Shown here piece after piece: positions 8,855 to 19,664 of a stretch of 64,000 bases of DNA. The position numbers and the translations under genes were made by a program. The notes below the pieces were generated by a model. It saw only the letters and a list, made by a program, of their open reading frames with translations. It had not been told where the DNA came from and searched no databases. The stretch comes from Sulfurimonas sp. (GTDB taxonomy: Bacteria > Campylobacterota > Campylobacteria > Campylobacterales > Sulfurimonadaceae), in the NCBI RefSeq assembly GCF_018698455.1, contig NZ_JABIOQ010000072.1, forward strand, positions 1 through 64,000, in the 5' to 3' direction. The stretch's first letter is position 1, and the number at the start of each line of letters is the position of its first letter.

Positions 8855-10579
8855 ATGATTTCAGTAGATACTTCAAAACAAACATCGGCTTCGTCCTCAC
8901 CTTTGAGTTTAGCAACTGATACAAAAGAAGAAGGGGGTTTTACTCTTTCTTTCTCAGAACTTCTAAAAGGTGTTAGCGGTAAAAAAGATGATAAAGAGAT
9001 ACAAAATGGTGCTCTTGTCTTATCTTTGACTGATACAAAGGATGTAAAAATATCTAAAGATGCCAAGGTAGGCACACTACTTTCTCTTCTCAAAGGAGAA
9101 GCATCTCTGGAGATAGAATTAGAACCTGTAGAGATAAATCCTAAGTTAACATCAGTCTTGAGTATAGATGAGCTCAAAGGACTGATAAAAGATGCTAAAG
9201 AGTATTTGAAGGATCAAATACTCCAGAGCGAAGGTTTCAAAAAATCAGAGATAGCTGCTCTTCCTAAAACATTAAAAGGATTAGCTGCTGTGGCAAAGAA
9301 GTTTGACATAGATATCTCTAAAATAACAATAGAAGAAGTTCAAGGTGATGTTAAAGTAGCTACAAAAGGTGAAAGAAAAATTTCAACCCCAGAAGCTAAA
9401 ATAGTAATAATAGCTAAAGAACAAGGTCCTGTAAAAGAAGATGTTAAAAGTACAAAAGGGGAACTTAGAGAGTTACTCAGAAAAGATTTTAAATCTAAAA
9501 AACATATAGAACAAAAGAGTGATATAAAAGAAGATAATAAATCAGTATCAGTAAAAAGAACTGAGATAAAAGAAGATAATAAATCAGTAGCAGTCAAAAG
9601 AACTGACATAACAGAAGAAAATAAGAAAGCCGTATCATCTAATAACGCTGTTAATCTAGATGAAACTGAAGTAGCTATTGATGATATTGATGTAAAAATT
9701 AAAGTAAAAAGCTCAAAACCTTCAATCTCTTCTAAACAAATACAAGATGTTCCAGATGATATAAAGCAATCAGAACAAATTAAAATAGAGCAAAGTAGAC
9801 AAGAAGTAATAAAAGAGTTACCAAAAGCTATAAAAAGTGAGCCACTATTTAAAGCACAAGCAAGTAAAGAGATAACAACAGAGCAACTTGTAAATACAAA
9901 AGCAGTGGCAATTGAGGTAAAGGCACCTAAGCAAAAAGCAGAAGAAACGCTAAAGATGCTTCTTCGCGGTGATAAAGCTGTCAAAAGCGAAGGGAATATA
10001 ACTGCAGATTTTTCTGTTGCCACGGCACGTGTTATAGCACCACAAGCAACAACCGAGGTGAGTAAATCTCTAGAATCACTTCTCAATAATGACCCAAGCG
10101 ATACCACTCAAAAAATAGATGGTGCAAATGTTTCAAAAGCTGATAGTTTTGAAGTAAAACTCAATGAAGCGAAACAGATGACTAAATATCTTTCTGTTGA
10201 TGTTAAAAATGCTATAGAGGATTATAAGTCTCCATTTACGAGAATAAAAGTACAACTTAACCCTCAAAGACTAGGAGAGGTTGATTTGACTATAGTTCAG
10301 CGTGGGAAAAATCTTCATATAAACCTGAGTTCAAACAATGCAGCGATCAATGCTTTATCTATGAATGTAAATGATTTAAAAGTCCAGTTAACTAGCAATG
10401 GAATAAATAATGCTTCATTAAACTTTAGTAATAACTCTGAAAGTGGTCAAAATTCACATGAGCAGCAGAACTCTCAACATCAGAGAGAGGCTAAAGAAGA
10501 GTATGACTATTTTGAGAACGAAGAAGAAAATGAAGAGGTACTAAGCTCTTTAGAAATTGTAGTCCCCGACTACGCATAA
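8855..10579 (+). CDS. fliK: Flagellar hook-length control protein FliK
   Basis: C-terminal Flg_hook domain RIKVQLNPQRLGEVDLTIVQRGKNLHINLSSNNAAINALSMNVNDLKVQLTSNG; upstream of flgD. Confidence 0.85.
   Translation: MISVDTSKQTSASSSPLSLATDTKEEGGFTLSFSELLKGVSGKKDDKEIQNGALVLSLTDTKDVKISKDAKVGTLLSLLKGEASLEIELEPVEINPKLTSVLSIDELKGLIKDAKEYLKDQILQSEGFKKSEIAALPKTLKGLAAVAKKFDIDISKITIEEVQGDVKVATKGERKISTPEAKIVIIAKEQGPVKEDVKSTKGELRELLRKDFKSKKHIEQKSDIKEDNKSVSVKRTEIKEDNKSVAVKRTDITEENKKAVSSNNAVNLDETEVAIDDIDVKIKVKSSKPSISSKQIQDVPDDIKQSEQIKIEQSRQEVIKELPKAIKSEPLFKAQASKEITTEQLVNTKAVAIEVKAPKQKAEETLKMLLRGDKAVKSEGNITADFSVATARVIAPQATTEVSKSLESLLNNDPSDTTQKIDGANVSKADSFEVKLNEAKQMTKYLSVDVKNAIEDYKSPFTRIKVQLNPQRLGEVDLTIVQRGKNLHINLSSNNAAINALSMNVNDLKVQLTSNGINNASLNFSNNSESGQNSHEQQNSQHQREAKEEYDYFENEEENEEVLSSLEIVVPDYA
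9521..9604 (+). repeat. 42-nt tandem repeat (2 copies plus a degenerate third) inside fliK
   Basis: Encodes DIKEDNKSVSVKRT / EIKEDNKSVAVKRT / DITEENKKAV. Confidence 0.8.
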
Positions 10580-10597
10580 AAATAGAAAGGATTTATT

Positions 10598-11263
10598 ATG
10601 GCAATCACATCAACAGGCTTAAATGCCGCACTTTCTGCAGAACCGACAACATCAAAAGTAGTGGAAGATAAAAGAGTATTGGGAAAAGATGACTTTATGA
10701 CTCTACTTTTAGTAGAACTTGAACATCAAGACCCTACGGAACCGATGGATTCTGAGAAAATTTTAACACAGACCTCTCAACTCGCAGGATTAGAATCATC
10801 AGAAAATACAAATAAAGCATTAGCTGACTTAGCTCTATCCTTAGGAACAGCAAATCAGTTCTCAACAATAGCAGCCATTGGAAAGACTGCCGACTTAGGG
10901 AGCAATGCTATAGTTAATGATGAGGGCTCAGTTAGCTCATTTGAAGTCTATTTCCCATCAGATATTGCACAGGGCACAGTAGAAGTAGTTAATAACGAAG
11001 GTGCTTTGATTAAAAGTATTGATGTGGGTACAAACCCTTCTGGTGTCTATCAATTTGATTGGGATGGTTCAGACAACGGAGGAAATCCAGCTGAAAGTGG
11101 TCTTTACTATGTCAACGCAAGCTACACGAATGCAGCAGGAAAGAACTTAGAAACAAGACTTGGAGCTTATCCGATAGAGTCTGTTAAATTTGATGCTGGA
11201 CAAACACTAGTGAAAGTTGGTTCTGCCTATGTACCACTTGAAAATATAAAAGAAGTGTATTAA
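10598..11263 (+). CDS. flgD: Flagellar hook assembly protein FlgD
   Basis: LGKDDFMTLLLVELEHQDPTEPMDSEKILTQTSQLAGLESS; FLIG-like YQFDWDGSDNGGNPAESGLYYV. Confidence 0.92.
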   Translation: MAITSTGLNAALSAEPTTSKVVEDKRVLGKDDFMTLLLVELEHQDPTEPMDSEKILTQTSQLAGLESSENTNKALADLALSLGTANQFSTIAAIGKTADLGSNAIVNDEGSVSSFEVYFPSDIAQGTVEVVNNEGALIKSIDVGTNPSGVYQFDWDGSDNGGNPAESGLYYVNASYTNAAGKNLETRLGAYPIESVKFDAGQTLVKVGSAYVPLENIKEVY

Positions 11264-11274
11264 AGGGGTCTATC

Positions 11275-12615
11275 ATGATGTCTCAAGCTTTTTATACAGG
11301 ACTTTCTGGACTCAGATCAAATGCTCAGGCTATTGATGTAGTAACTGATAATTTATCGAATGTTAGTACTGTCGGTTATCGTGGATACACAACAGAATTC
11401 TCAAGTATGTACCAAAAAGCTATAAATACTGATGCTAGTATTACCTCAGTAGCCAATGGGATAGGTGTTGGGTCAGAGGTTGGTGGGGTAGTTATGGATC
11501 AAGCTCAAGGAGTTTTTCAGTTAACTGATAGTGCTACTGACTTAGCAATACTTGGTGATGGCTGGTTTGGTGTTGAGGGAAATGGACAAACTATGTATAC
11601 TCGTGACGGTAGTTTTACTTTTGATGAGAATCGTGATTTAGTAACTCAAGATGGTTTTTTTGTACTCGGAACGATGGGAAATAACATTGCAAATAATGTG
11701 TTAACTGAACCATTAAGCGAGATAGCATTAGCCAATGTGTCAGAACAAGAAAAACTTTCATTTCCAACAGAATTGTATTTCCCACCAATAGCTTCAACAG
11801 AAGTAACCTTCTTAGGAAATCTAAGTTTGACTGAAGAGCAAATAAAACAAGATACCGCTGCATTAGCAGATATTGCGGCTAATGCACTTGACCCAAATCA
11901 TAAGATTACTTTACCAAGAGCTGCTCTTAGCGTTAGCTCTACTGTAATAAATGCAGATGGTGTAAAAAATAATCTCAGACTAGAATTTTCTAAAGTTGAT
12001 CCACAAGTCGCCCCTGGATCTCAATGGAATGTAAAAGCAACGGTTCAAAGTAGAGATGGGGCTGAAGTGTTTTCTACTGAAAATGGATTGGTTACTTTTG
12101 AAGAGCTTGGTGCCTTAACATCAAACAGTCTCAATACTATTGATAATCAAGGATCCCCTGTAGCTATAAATATGGGTGTAGGATTCGATGGCATAATTTC
12201 TATTGATACGGATAGCACTTTATCAAGTTCTTCTGATGGTGAAGAAGATGGAACACTAGTTGGGTATGAGATAGAGAAAAATGGCTCTGTGCTAGCTACT
12301 TTTACGAATGGTAAGCAGAGTGCTGTTGGTAGCATTGGTATCTTCCATTTTCAAAATGACCAAGGTCTAGAGAGAGTAAGTGGCTCTAAGTTTTCAGAAA
12401 GTGCAAATAGCGGAAAAGCAATATTTTTTCAAGATGAAAATGGTAATAACATAAATGGTACGGGTTTAGTAACTAGTAAGCTTGAGGGTTCTAATGTTAG
12501 AATGGAAGCTGGTTTAACCGATCTTATAATTTATCAAAGAGCTTATGACTCAAGTTCGAAGTTAATAACTACTGCAGATGAAATGCTTCAAAAAGCTCTT
12601 AGTATGGGTGCTTAA
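11275..12615 (+). CDS. Flagellar hook-basal body protein (FlgE/FlgF/FlgG family; shorter hook-like protein)
   Basis: AFYTGLSGLRSNAQAIDVVTDNLSNVSTVGYRGYTTEFSSM and C-terminal GSNVRMEAGLTDLIIYQRAYDSSSKLITTADEMLQ. Confidence 0.88.
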   Translation: MMSQAFYTGLSGLRSNAQAIDVVTDNLSNVSTVGYRGYTTEFSSMYQKAINTDASITSVANGIGVGSEVGGVVMDQAQGVFQLTDSATDLAILGDGWFGVEGNGQTMYTRDGSFTFDENRDLVTQDGFFVLGTMGNNIANNVLTEPLSEIALANVSEQEKLSFPTELYFPPIASTEVTFLGNLSLTEEQIKQDTAALADIAANALDPNHKITLPRAALSVSSTVINADGVKNNLRLEFSKVDPQVAPGSQWNVKATVQSRDGAEVFSTENGLVTFEELGALTSNSLNTIDNQGSPVAINMGVGFDGIISIDTDSTLSSSSDGEEDGTLVGYEIEKNGSVLATFTNGKQSAVGSIGIFHFQNDQGLERVSGSKFSESANSGKAIFFQDENGNNINGTGLVTSKLEGSNVRMEAGLTDLIIYQRAYDSSSKLITTADEMLQKALSMGA

Positions 12616-12630
12616 GAGAGTTTTTAAAAA

Positions 12631-12648
12631 TGGAACACTAAATGCTTT
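12631..12648 (+). promoter_or_regulatory. Sigma54-type promoter upstream of flgE
   Basis: TGGAACACTAAATGCTTT: GG/GC with exact 10-nt spacing, upstream of flgE start at 12731. Confidence 0.72.
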
Positions 12649-12730
12649 ATATCTTTAAGAATTAATAAACTATATGAAAAGTCTCTCTTTATCTAAGTGC
12701 CTTTTCTTGATAGATTAAAAAGGATATAAG

Positions 12731-14875
12731 ATGTTAAAATCACTATATGCCGGTGTTTCCGGACTACAATCGCACCAAATTGCGATGGATGTGGAATCAA
12801 ATAATATTGCAAATGTTAACACGACAGGTTTTAAATACTCTCGTGCAAATTTCTCAAACCTTTTAGCGCAAACAAAATCAATAGCTACAGCTCCGCAGGG
12901 AGATCTTGGTGGTAAAAATTCTGTTCAAGTTGGACTCGGATCAACTGTTGCATCTATGACAACAATCTATTCTCAAGGTTCTATTCAAAACTCTGACAAA
13001 AACACAGATGTTGCCATTCAAGGTGATGGATTTTTTATAGTTTCTCCTGATGCTGGGAATACTTATAAATATACTCGTGCTGGAGATTTCAAGTTTGATG
13101 CAAATGGAAATTTTGTAGACAATAATGGTTTTATTACTCAAGGCTGGTTAAGAGATTCAATTACTAAAAAAGTAGATTCTACTGCACCCATCACAAATAT
13201 AAATATTCCTCCAGGTCTAACAACACCTGCAAGTCCAACAGCTGAAGTTGTGCTAAAGGCGAATTTAAACTCTGGTCCATTAGTAGAGAGCTTTTCACCT
13301 GCTTATACATTAGGGTCTCTAGCATTAACAACAGAACCAGCGGCAAGAGATGCAAACTCAACTGAAGTTGATTCTGGTGATTTAGGTGTGATGTTTAATG
13401 AAGCTGGTAAGGCTTATTCTCTTCAAGAGAAGCAAGGTTTTTGGGCCTCATATAAAAACTCGACTGTACTAGCCCCAGCAGCTGCTACTACTACTGGTGT
13501 AGTTGGTGCACCAGGTCTAGATATTACATTAACAATTGATACAGAATTAGGGATAGGTACTACAGTAAACATAACAGCAGATGATACATCAACAGCAAGT
13601 GGAAATGCAAGTTCTTATGTAGCTGCTATTAATGCACAATCATCTATTACTGGTGTTACAGCCTCTGCTGATACATTCAATGTGATTACTCTAACAAATT
13701 CAAACTCTTCAGATTCAGCTTCTCATAATATAAATATAACCGTAGCTGGAGCTGATAATAGTGGGCTTGTTACTGATTCGGATGTAACGGCATTTAGATA
13801 TCAGTACAGTAGGTCAAGTGGAGTACCAAATACTCAGGGTGATGACACTTTTAGAACTATGGCAGAGCTAAGAAGTTTCATGCAAGAAGATGCACGATCT
13901 TTTGGGGCTATTCCGGCTAACAATAGTATTACTATAGAAGTTGACGAAGCTGGAAAATTTAAAATGAAAAATCTAGGTACTTCTCTGACTGACGATTATG
14001 ATATGAACTTTAAAGTTACATCGTATACTGACAGAAGAACAGGTCTTGTAGTTTCAGAAAATGCAACTTTTGCTACAACAATGAAAGCTATGAATTCAGT
14101 ACTTACTCGAGGTAGTGCAGGTACATCATTTTCACAAGGTATTAATGCTGCGACACACTCTAGTTCTATTGATGTTTTTGATTCACTTGGTTCTAAACAT
14201 ACTCTAAGAATGGAATTTAGAAAAGTTGAACTTGACACCAGTAATGGTAGTGCTTGGGATATGGTTATCTCTGTCCCTTCTCCAGCAACTATTGATACAG
14301 TTGCACCAACAAATGAAAAAAAAGGAATAATAAGCTTTAACAATGATGGATCAATATCAAGTTTAATCCCAGGAAACATATCGTTCTCTGGAAATAACGG
14401 TTCAGCACCAGAACAACAAGTAAAACTAGAATTTGGTACCATTAATGGCTTTGACGGAATGACATCTTTTGATTCTCGTTCATCTACATCTGGAATCTCT
14501 CAAGATGGATTTACTGGTGGAGATTTAGTTGGAATTAGAATTGACCAGTCTGGTACAATTGTTGGAAGTTTTTCAAATGGTCGTTCTTTTGGTTTAGCAC
14601 AAATCGGTATGGCTAAGTTTACAAACAATGAAGGTCTTACAACAGAAGGTGGTAGTATATTTGTACAAACTGCCAACTCTGGTGACCCTACTATTGGTAC
14701 AGCAGCTACATCAGGACGTGGATTTATCCAGTCTTCGGCACTTGAAGCTTCAAATGTTGACCTTTCTCGTTCACTCACACAACTGATAATTATTCAGCGT
14801 GGTTACCAAGCAAATGGTAAAACAATTACAACTTCAGATCAACTTCTACAGACATTAATCGGTCTGAAAAATTAA
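12731..14875 (+). CDS. flgE: Flagellar hook protein FlgE (714 aa)
   Basis: MLKSLYAGVSGLQSHQIAMDVESNNIANVNTTGFKYSRANF... and ALEASNVDLSRSLTQLIIIQRGYQANGKTITTSDQLLQTLIGLKN. Confidence 0.92.
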   Translation: MLKSLYAGVSGLQSHQIAMDVESNNIANVNTTGFKYSRANFSNLLAQTKSIATAPQGDLGGKNSVQVGLGSTVASMTTIYSQGSIQNSDKNTDVAIQGDGFFIVSPDAGNTYKYTRAGDFKFDANGNFVDNNGFITQGWLRDSITKKVDSTAPITNINIPPGLTTPASPTAEVVLKANLNSGPLVESFSPAYTLGSLALTTEPAARDANSTEVDSGDLGVMFNEAGKAYSLQEKQGFWASYKNSTVLAPAAATTTGVVGAPGLDITLTIDTELGIGTTVNITADDTSTASGNASSYVAAINAQSSITGVTASADTFNVITLTNSNSSDSASHNINITVAGADNSGLVTDSDVTAFRYQYSRSSGVPNTQGDDTFRTMAELRSFMQEDARSFGAIPANNSITIEVDEAGKFKMKNLGTSLTDDYDMNFKVTSYTDRRTGLVVSENATFATTMKAMNSVLTRGSAGTSFSQGINAATHSSSIDVFDSLGSKHTLRMEFRKVELDTSNGSAWDMVISVPSPATIDTVAPTNEKKGIISFNNDGSISSLIPGNISFSGNNGSAPEQQVKLEFGTINGFDGMTSFDSRSSTSGISQDGFTGGDLVGIRIDQSGTIVGSFSNGRSFGLAQIGMAKFTNNEGLTTEGGSIFVQTANSGDPTIGTAATSGRGFIQSSALEASNVDLSRSLTQLIIIQRGYQANGKTITTSDQLLQTLIGLKN

Positions 14876-14941
14876 GGGATTTTTTCCTTTAATTTCTTTT
14901 CGATATAATAATCCTAATATAATACATTAGGATGAACCACC

Positions 14942-16108
14942 ATGCAATTCTCTGCTCCCCTTAAATCAAACTCAAAAAAAGTAATGCTATTAGGTTCCGG
15001 CGAACTTGGAAAAGAAGTGGCTATTGAAGCACAGCGTTTAGGACTTGAAGTTATAGCTGTTGACAGATACCAAAATGCACCAGCACATAATGTCGCACAC
15101 CGCTCATATGTAGTAGACATGCAAGACAAAGATGCCCTCCTTGAAATCATCTACCGTGAAAAACCTGACTATATTCTTCCAGAAATAGAAGCTATTAGTA
15201 TGGATGCACTTTTTGCAGCAGAAGATAAAGGTTATAATGTTATTCCAAATGCAAATGCGGTAAGTAAGACTATGAACCGTAAAAACATTCGTACTTATGC
15301 GGCAGAAGTTCTTGACCTAAAAACAGGTCCTTATGAGTTTGTCACTACTGAGGATGGACTCAGAGTTGCAAGTAAACGTATGGGGTATCCTTGTGTAATA
15401 AAGCCTGTTATGAGTTCATCAGGTCATGGACAGAGTATTTGTCGTAGTGAAGAAGATGTCCCTGCATCATGGGAAATAGCAAAAGAAGCTCGTGGCGATG
15501 CTAGTGAGTTGATAGTTGAAGCCTTTATAGATTTTGATTATGAGATTACGATGCTTACAGCTCGTAATGGAAAGGAAACTGTTTTTTGTGAGCCTATTGG
15601 CCATGAGCAACGCGATGGAGATTATGTATTTTCATGGCAACCTGCTCAGATGAGTGACGAGGCAAAAGAAAAAGCACAAAAGATGGCCAAAACTATTACT
15701 GATGGTTTAGGTGGTCGTGGTCTTTTTGGTGTTGAACTTTTTATCAAAGGAGATGAGGTTTACTTTTCAGAAGTTTCTCCTCGTCCACACGATACAGGAA
15801 TGGTTACTTTAATAACTCAGTCACAAAGTGAGTTTGCACTTCATTTACGTGCAGTTCTTGGTCTTCCTCTTGGCTTTACATTTTATGGTGATGGTGCTTC
15901 TGCGGCATATAAAACGCAGATGAAACATTCTAATGCACCTGTTATAAGTGTTGATGATTCACTCTTTAGTGAGAACTCTTTTGTACGAGTCTTCTCAAAA
16001 CCAGAAGCACATGCGGGCCGTCGTTTAGCAGTTGCTCTTGTTTTTGATGAAGTTGAATCTGCACTAGAGCAATCTCGTGAGTTAATTGAAAAAATAAAAG
16101 ACAACTAA
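14942..16108 (+). CDS. purT: Formate-dependent phosphoribosylglycinamide formyltransferase
   Basis: [65 protein letters not shown]. Confidence 0.93.
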   Translation: MQFSAPLKSNSKKVMLLGSGELGKEVAIEAQRLGLEVIAVDRYQNAPAHNVAHRSYVVDMQDKDALLEIIYREKPDYILPEIEAISMDALFAAEDKGYNVIPNANAVSKTMNRKNIRTYAAEVLDLKTGPYEFVTTEDGLRVASKRMGYPCVIKPVMSSSGHGQSICRSEEDVPASWEIAKEARGDASELIVEAFIDFDYEITMLTARNGKETVFCEPIGHEQRDGDYVFSWQPAQMSDEAKEKAQKMAKTITDGLGGRGLFGVELFIKGDEVYFSEVSPRPHDTGMVTLITQSQSEFALHLRAVLGLPLGFTFYGDGASAAYKTQMKHSNAPVISVDDSLFSENSFVRVFSKPEAHAGRRLAVALVFDEVESALEQSRELIEKIKDN

Positions 16109-17032
16109 ATGCAAATAGTTTTACTAGACACACTCACATTTGGAAATACAGACTTATCTGTATTTGATGATTTAGGTGAGGTTTCTCTTTATAAAACAAC
16201 TTCACCAGCACAGACACAAGAACGCATAGCAAATGCGAATGTTATAATAACCAATAAAGTTGTTATAACAAAAGAGTTTATGCTTTGCTCGAAAAGCTTG
16301 AAGCTCATTTGTATAGCAGCGACTGGTATGAATAACGTAGACCTTGACGCGGCAAAAGAGTTAAATGTAGAAGTGAAAAATGTAGCTGGGTATTCAACAG
16401 ATTCTGTTATTCAACATACTTTTTCAATGCTTTTTTATCTGCTCGGACACTCTCGTTATTATGATGAAGTTGTCAAAGATGGAAGCTACTCTCGTAGCCC
16501 CATCTTCACTGATGTGTCGCATCCTTTTTTCGAAGTTAAGGGTAAGAAATGGGGAATCATTGGACTTGGAAGTATAGGAAGAGGTGTTGCAAATATTGCC
16601 AAAGCATTTGGAGCAGAACTCTTTTACTACTCTACTAGTGGTGTGAACCGCACTGAAGATTTTCAAAGAACATCATTAGACGAGATGCTTAAGAGTTGTG
16701 ACATCATTACCATACATGCCCCATTAAATGAGAAAACTGATAATCTACTAGACTATAAAGAACTTGCTACATGTAAAGATGGGGTAACTATTTTAAACCT
16801 TGGACGTGGAGGAATCATTAATGAAGAAGCTGTAGCTAAAATCATTGATGAGAAAAATATTTTCTTTGGTTTAGATGTTCTTACAAAAGAGCCAATGAGA
16901 GAAAATCACCCTTTACTCAATGTTAAAAATAAAGAAAACCTCTATATATCTCCTCATATCGCTTGGACTTCAGTAGAAGCCAGAGAAAAACTCATAACAT
17001 CCGTCATAGAAAACATTAAGAGTAGTTTTTAG
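16109..17032 (+). CDS. D-2-hydroxyacid dehydrogenase
   Basis: GKKWGIIGLGSIGRGVANIAKAFGA, LNEKTDNLLDYKELATCKDGVTILNLGRGGIINEEAV, HPLLN...SPHIAW. Confidence 0.9.
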   Translation: MQIVLLDTLTFGNTDLSVFDDLGEVSLYKTTSPAQTQERIANANVIITNKVVITKEFMLCSKSLKLICIAATGMNNVDLDAAKELNVEVKNVAGYSTDSVIQHTFSMLFYLLGHSRYYDEVVKDGSYSRSPIFTDVSHPFFEVKGKKWGIIGLGSIGRGVANIAKAFGAELFYYSTSGVNRTEDFQRTSLDEMLKSCDIITIHAPLNEKTDNLLDYKELATCKDGVTILNLGRGGIINEEAVAKIIDEKNIFFGLDVLTKEPMRENHPLLNVKNKENLYISPHIAWTSVEAREKLITSVIENIKSSF

Positions 17033-17038
17033 AGCCTT

Positions 17039-17443
17039 ATGGCAGAACTCACTCTTTTTATCAGTGCTTTTCTAGCAGCAACCATTCTTCCTTTTTCTTC
17101 TGAAGCCACATTTTTATTTGCAATAACAAACGATATGCCAATTTTAAATGCAATGATTTTCGCTTCTTTTGGGAATGTATTAGCCATAATATTTAACTAC
17201 TACTTAGGGTTTTTTTTATATAAAAAAACAAAAGATAAATTACTCTCATCAAGAGTTGGTAAAAAATCTTATGAGTATGGAAATAGGTATGGTAATTGGG
17301 CACTACTGCTCTCATGGTTACCAATAATAGGCGATCCAATAACAATAGTTGCTGGTCTTTTTAGACTTAAATTTGTCTGGTTTATTATAATTGCAGGTTG
17401 CTTAAGGGTAGCAAGATATTATTTTTTAACTCAGTTATTTTAA
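17039..17443 (+). CDS. YqaA-family (SNARE-associated/DedA-like) membrane protein
   Basis: FLAATILPFSSEATF...YGNWALLLSWLPIIGDPITIVAGLFRL. Confidence 0.8.
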   Translation: MAELTLFISAFLAATILPFSSEATFLFAITNDMPILNAMIFASFGNVLAIIFNYYLGFFLYKKTKDKLLSSRVGKKSYEYGNRYGNWALLLSWLPIIGDPITIVAGLFRLKFVWFIIIAGCLRVARYYFLTQLF

Positions 17444-19533
17444 AAAGAGATAATGCGAATTAAATTATTGTCCGTATCACTAATGTACATCTTTTTTAAA
17501 TCTTTGTCGTAAAATAACGATTTTGGATGATTAATTCGAGCATTAGACTTATTACCATCAACCCATTCAGCACTATTGTCATTTAGTATACTGACAGCGG
17601 AGTTTGTCTCCAAATCAATTCCAAATATTTTATTTGTACCAATGTCAGAAACAAAGAGGATTTTATTGTTATGACTTATTGCAACTCCATATAAATTATT
17701 GAATGTTTCATTGTTAACGAGTTGAGTACTTACTGTTCCAGACAATGTGACTTTACGAATTTTATTATTACCATTGTCTACTACATATAAAGTATTTATT
17801 CCATCGTATGTAATTCCAGTTGGAGAAGAAAACTTTGAATTAGCTCCTTGTCCATCTATATCCCCTTGGGTGCTTCCAGCAAGAGTTGTGACTATGCCTT
17901 GTGAAGTGATTTTTCTAATACGATGATTATAAGTGTCCGTCACATAAAGATTTCCATTTCCATCCAGAATAGCTGCATATGGCTGGTTGAAAAGTGCTTG
18001 TGTTGAATTTCCATCTTTATATCCAGCAGAGCCATTACCCGCAAATAGGGTTGTAGTCGAGCCAATAGCTCTCTTGATGGAATGATTATAGCTATCGACG
18101 ATGTAAAAAGTTTGATTAGAGTCCCATAAACCTACGATGGATGTTGGATTGTGTAAAAGTGTTGTAGATAGAGTACCTACTGCATCTCCTTGGGATGTCC
18201 CAACGGTTTGTTGTCCAATAAAGGTTGCAGTGATGCTTTTGTTTGTAGAAGCTAAATCCAAATGCCTAATCTTTTGATTTTGAGTATCGCAAAAATAGAG
18301 GTTGCCTTGGGGACTAACGGTTAGACCTTCAGGTTTGAAAAACTCTTCGATTTTTTGATTGGCATCATCATCAGTAATGTCTTGTCCTGGTTCTCCACTT
18401 CCCATTACTGTTCGCACTATTTTTTCATTTTTAAGAATTTTCCTAATTTTATGATTGCCACGATCGACGATGTAAAGTTCATTTAGGGTTGAGTATAAGC
18501 CTATTGGTTCGTTAAACATAGCACTTGAGGTACTCGTTCCCTCTAAACTACCCCTGTTTTTGGTTGTATTTGTTCCATTATTGTCTCCAGCATAGCACGG
18601 TGTTGTGATTGGTGCATAAGTAGAATTGTAGTCAAGAATGGTATGGTCTTGAGTATTTGAAATATATAGTATATTTGTATTTACATCAAAGAGGATGCCT
18701 TCAGGAGCGTTTAATCCAATAATATTCGTATCAACCGCTCCAATTACATTATTTATCGGGACATCGTAAACTTTATTGCTTCCTTTTAAAAGAACGAGCA
18801 GATTAGTTCCATTACTTGTACTTGTCAGATCAATGGGCAGTGAATCTGAAGAAATTTGGCTAAAATCGATAAATGTTCCAACGTTATGAGCTGTTCCGCT
18901 TGTGATATTGATATCTCTAACAACGTTGTTTAGAGTGTCTGCTACATATAGAGTTGATCCAATGACCTCTAAACCATGAGGTTGATAAAAATGAGATAGT
19001 GAGCCATTTGCATCATCAGCGTAACCGCTTGATTTACTTCCTGCAATTTTAATGACGGTAATTTCGGATTCTTGAGGATTTCCGGTAATATTTGCATCTA
19101 ATATTTTATTATTACCAGTGTCCGCTATGTATAGGTGCGTATCAAGGGGATTGCTTGCATCGATTGCTAAACCGGTAGGACCTGAAAAAAGTGCAGTCGT
19201 TCCTTGTTGCTCAGTATCGGTATTATCTCCACCGGCTCCGGTAGTACTACCTATAACAGTCAATACTGTGCCGTCGGGAGCTATTCTCCTGATACAGTTA
19301 TTTGCGGCATCGCTAATGTAAATATATCCGTTGTCCATGACTAGATGTTCTGGTTTTTGAAATTTTGAGTAACTTTGAGCTTGTGTAATAGTTTTTATAA
19401 CTGGAGTAGTTATATTAAGGTCCGATTCTGCTTGTGCTGTATTTTGTAGAGAGCTTGTAATGTCCTTTTCACTACCACATCCTACAATAAATATAGAGAG
19501 GAACCCAATTACACATAGTGAATAAAATTTCAT
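17440..19533 (-). CDS. NHL-repeat lipoprotein
   Basis: Lipobox FIVGCGS; repeated VTDTYNHRIRKI / VDNGNNKIRKV / YIVDRGNHKIRKI units. Confidence 0.85.
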   Translation of the reverse strand: MKFYSLCVIGFLSIFIVGCGSEKDITSSLQNTAQAESDLNITTPVIKTITQAQSYSKFQKPEHLVMDNGYIYISDAANNCIRRIAPDGTVLTVIGSTTGAGGDNTDTEQQGTTALFSGPTGLAIDASNPLDTHLYIADTGNNKILDANITGNPQESEITVIKIAGSKSSGYADDANGSLSHFYQPHGLEVIGSTLYVADTLNNVVRDINITSGTAHNVGTFIDFSQISSDSLPIDLTSTSNGTNLLVLLKGSNKVYDVPINNVIGAVDTNIIGLNAPEGILFDVNTNILYISNTQDHTILDYNSTYAPITTPCYAGDNNGTNTTKNRGSLEGTSTSSAMFNEPIGLYSTLNELYIVDRGNHKIRKILKNEKIVRTVMGSGEPGQDITDDDANQKIEEFFKPEGLTVSPQGNLYFCDTQNQKIRHLDLASTNKSITATFIGQQTVGTSQGDAVGTLSTTLLHNPTSIVGLWDSNQTFYIVDSYNHSIKRAIGSTTTLFAGNGSAGYKDGNSTQALFNQPYAAILDGNGNLYVTDTYNHRIRKITSQGIVTTLAGSTQGDIDGQGANSKFSSPTGITYDGINTLYVVDNGNNKIRKVTLSGTVSTQLVNNETFNNLYGVAISHNNKILFVSDIGTNKIFGIDLETNSAVSILNDNSAEWVDGNKSNARINHPKSLFYDKDLKKMYISDTDNNLIRIISF

Positions 19534-19664
19534 GACTAGCCTTTTTTGAAAGAAGTTTGTTTTGGATTTATAATAGCAAAATGATTAGCATAAGTCAATT
19601 GTCGACTCTTGTGGTATAATAATTTTAATATAAAAATATCAATACAGAGTCAGAAGAGAAATAA

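Noticed and set aside
9340-10107. 255-aa minus-strand ORF antisense to fliK
   Set aside because: Low-complexity Ser/Leu/Thr-rich translation and no RBS; explained as the reverse frame of a Lys/Glu/Ser-rich FliK sequence.
13996-14442. 148-aa minus ORF inside flgE
   Set aside because: Antisense to strongly supported flgE; composition artefact.
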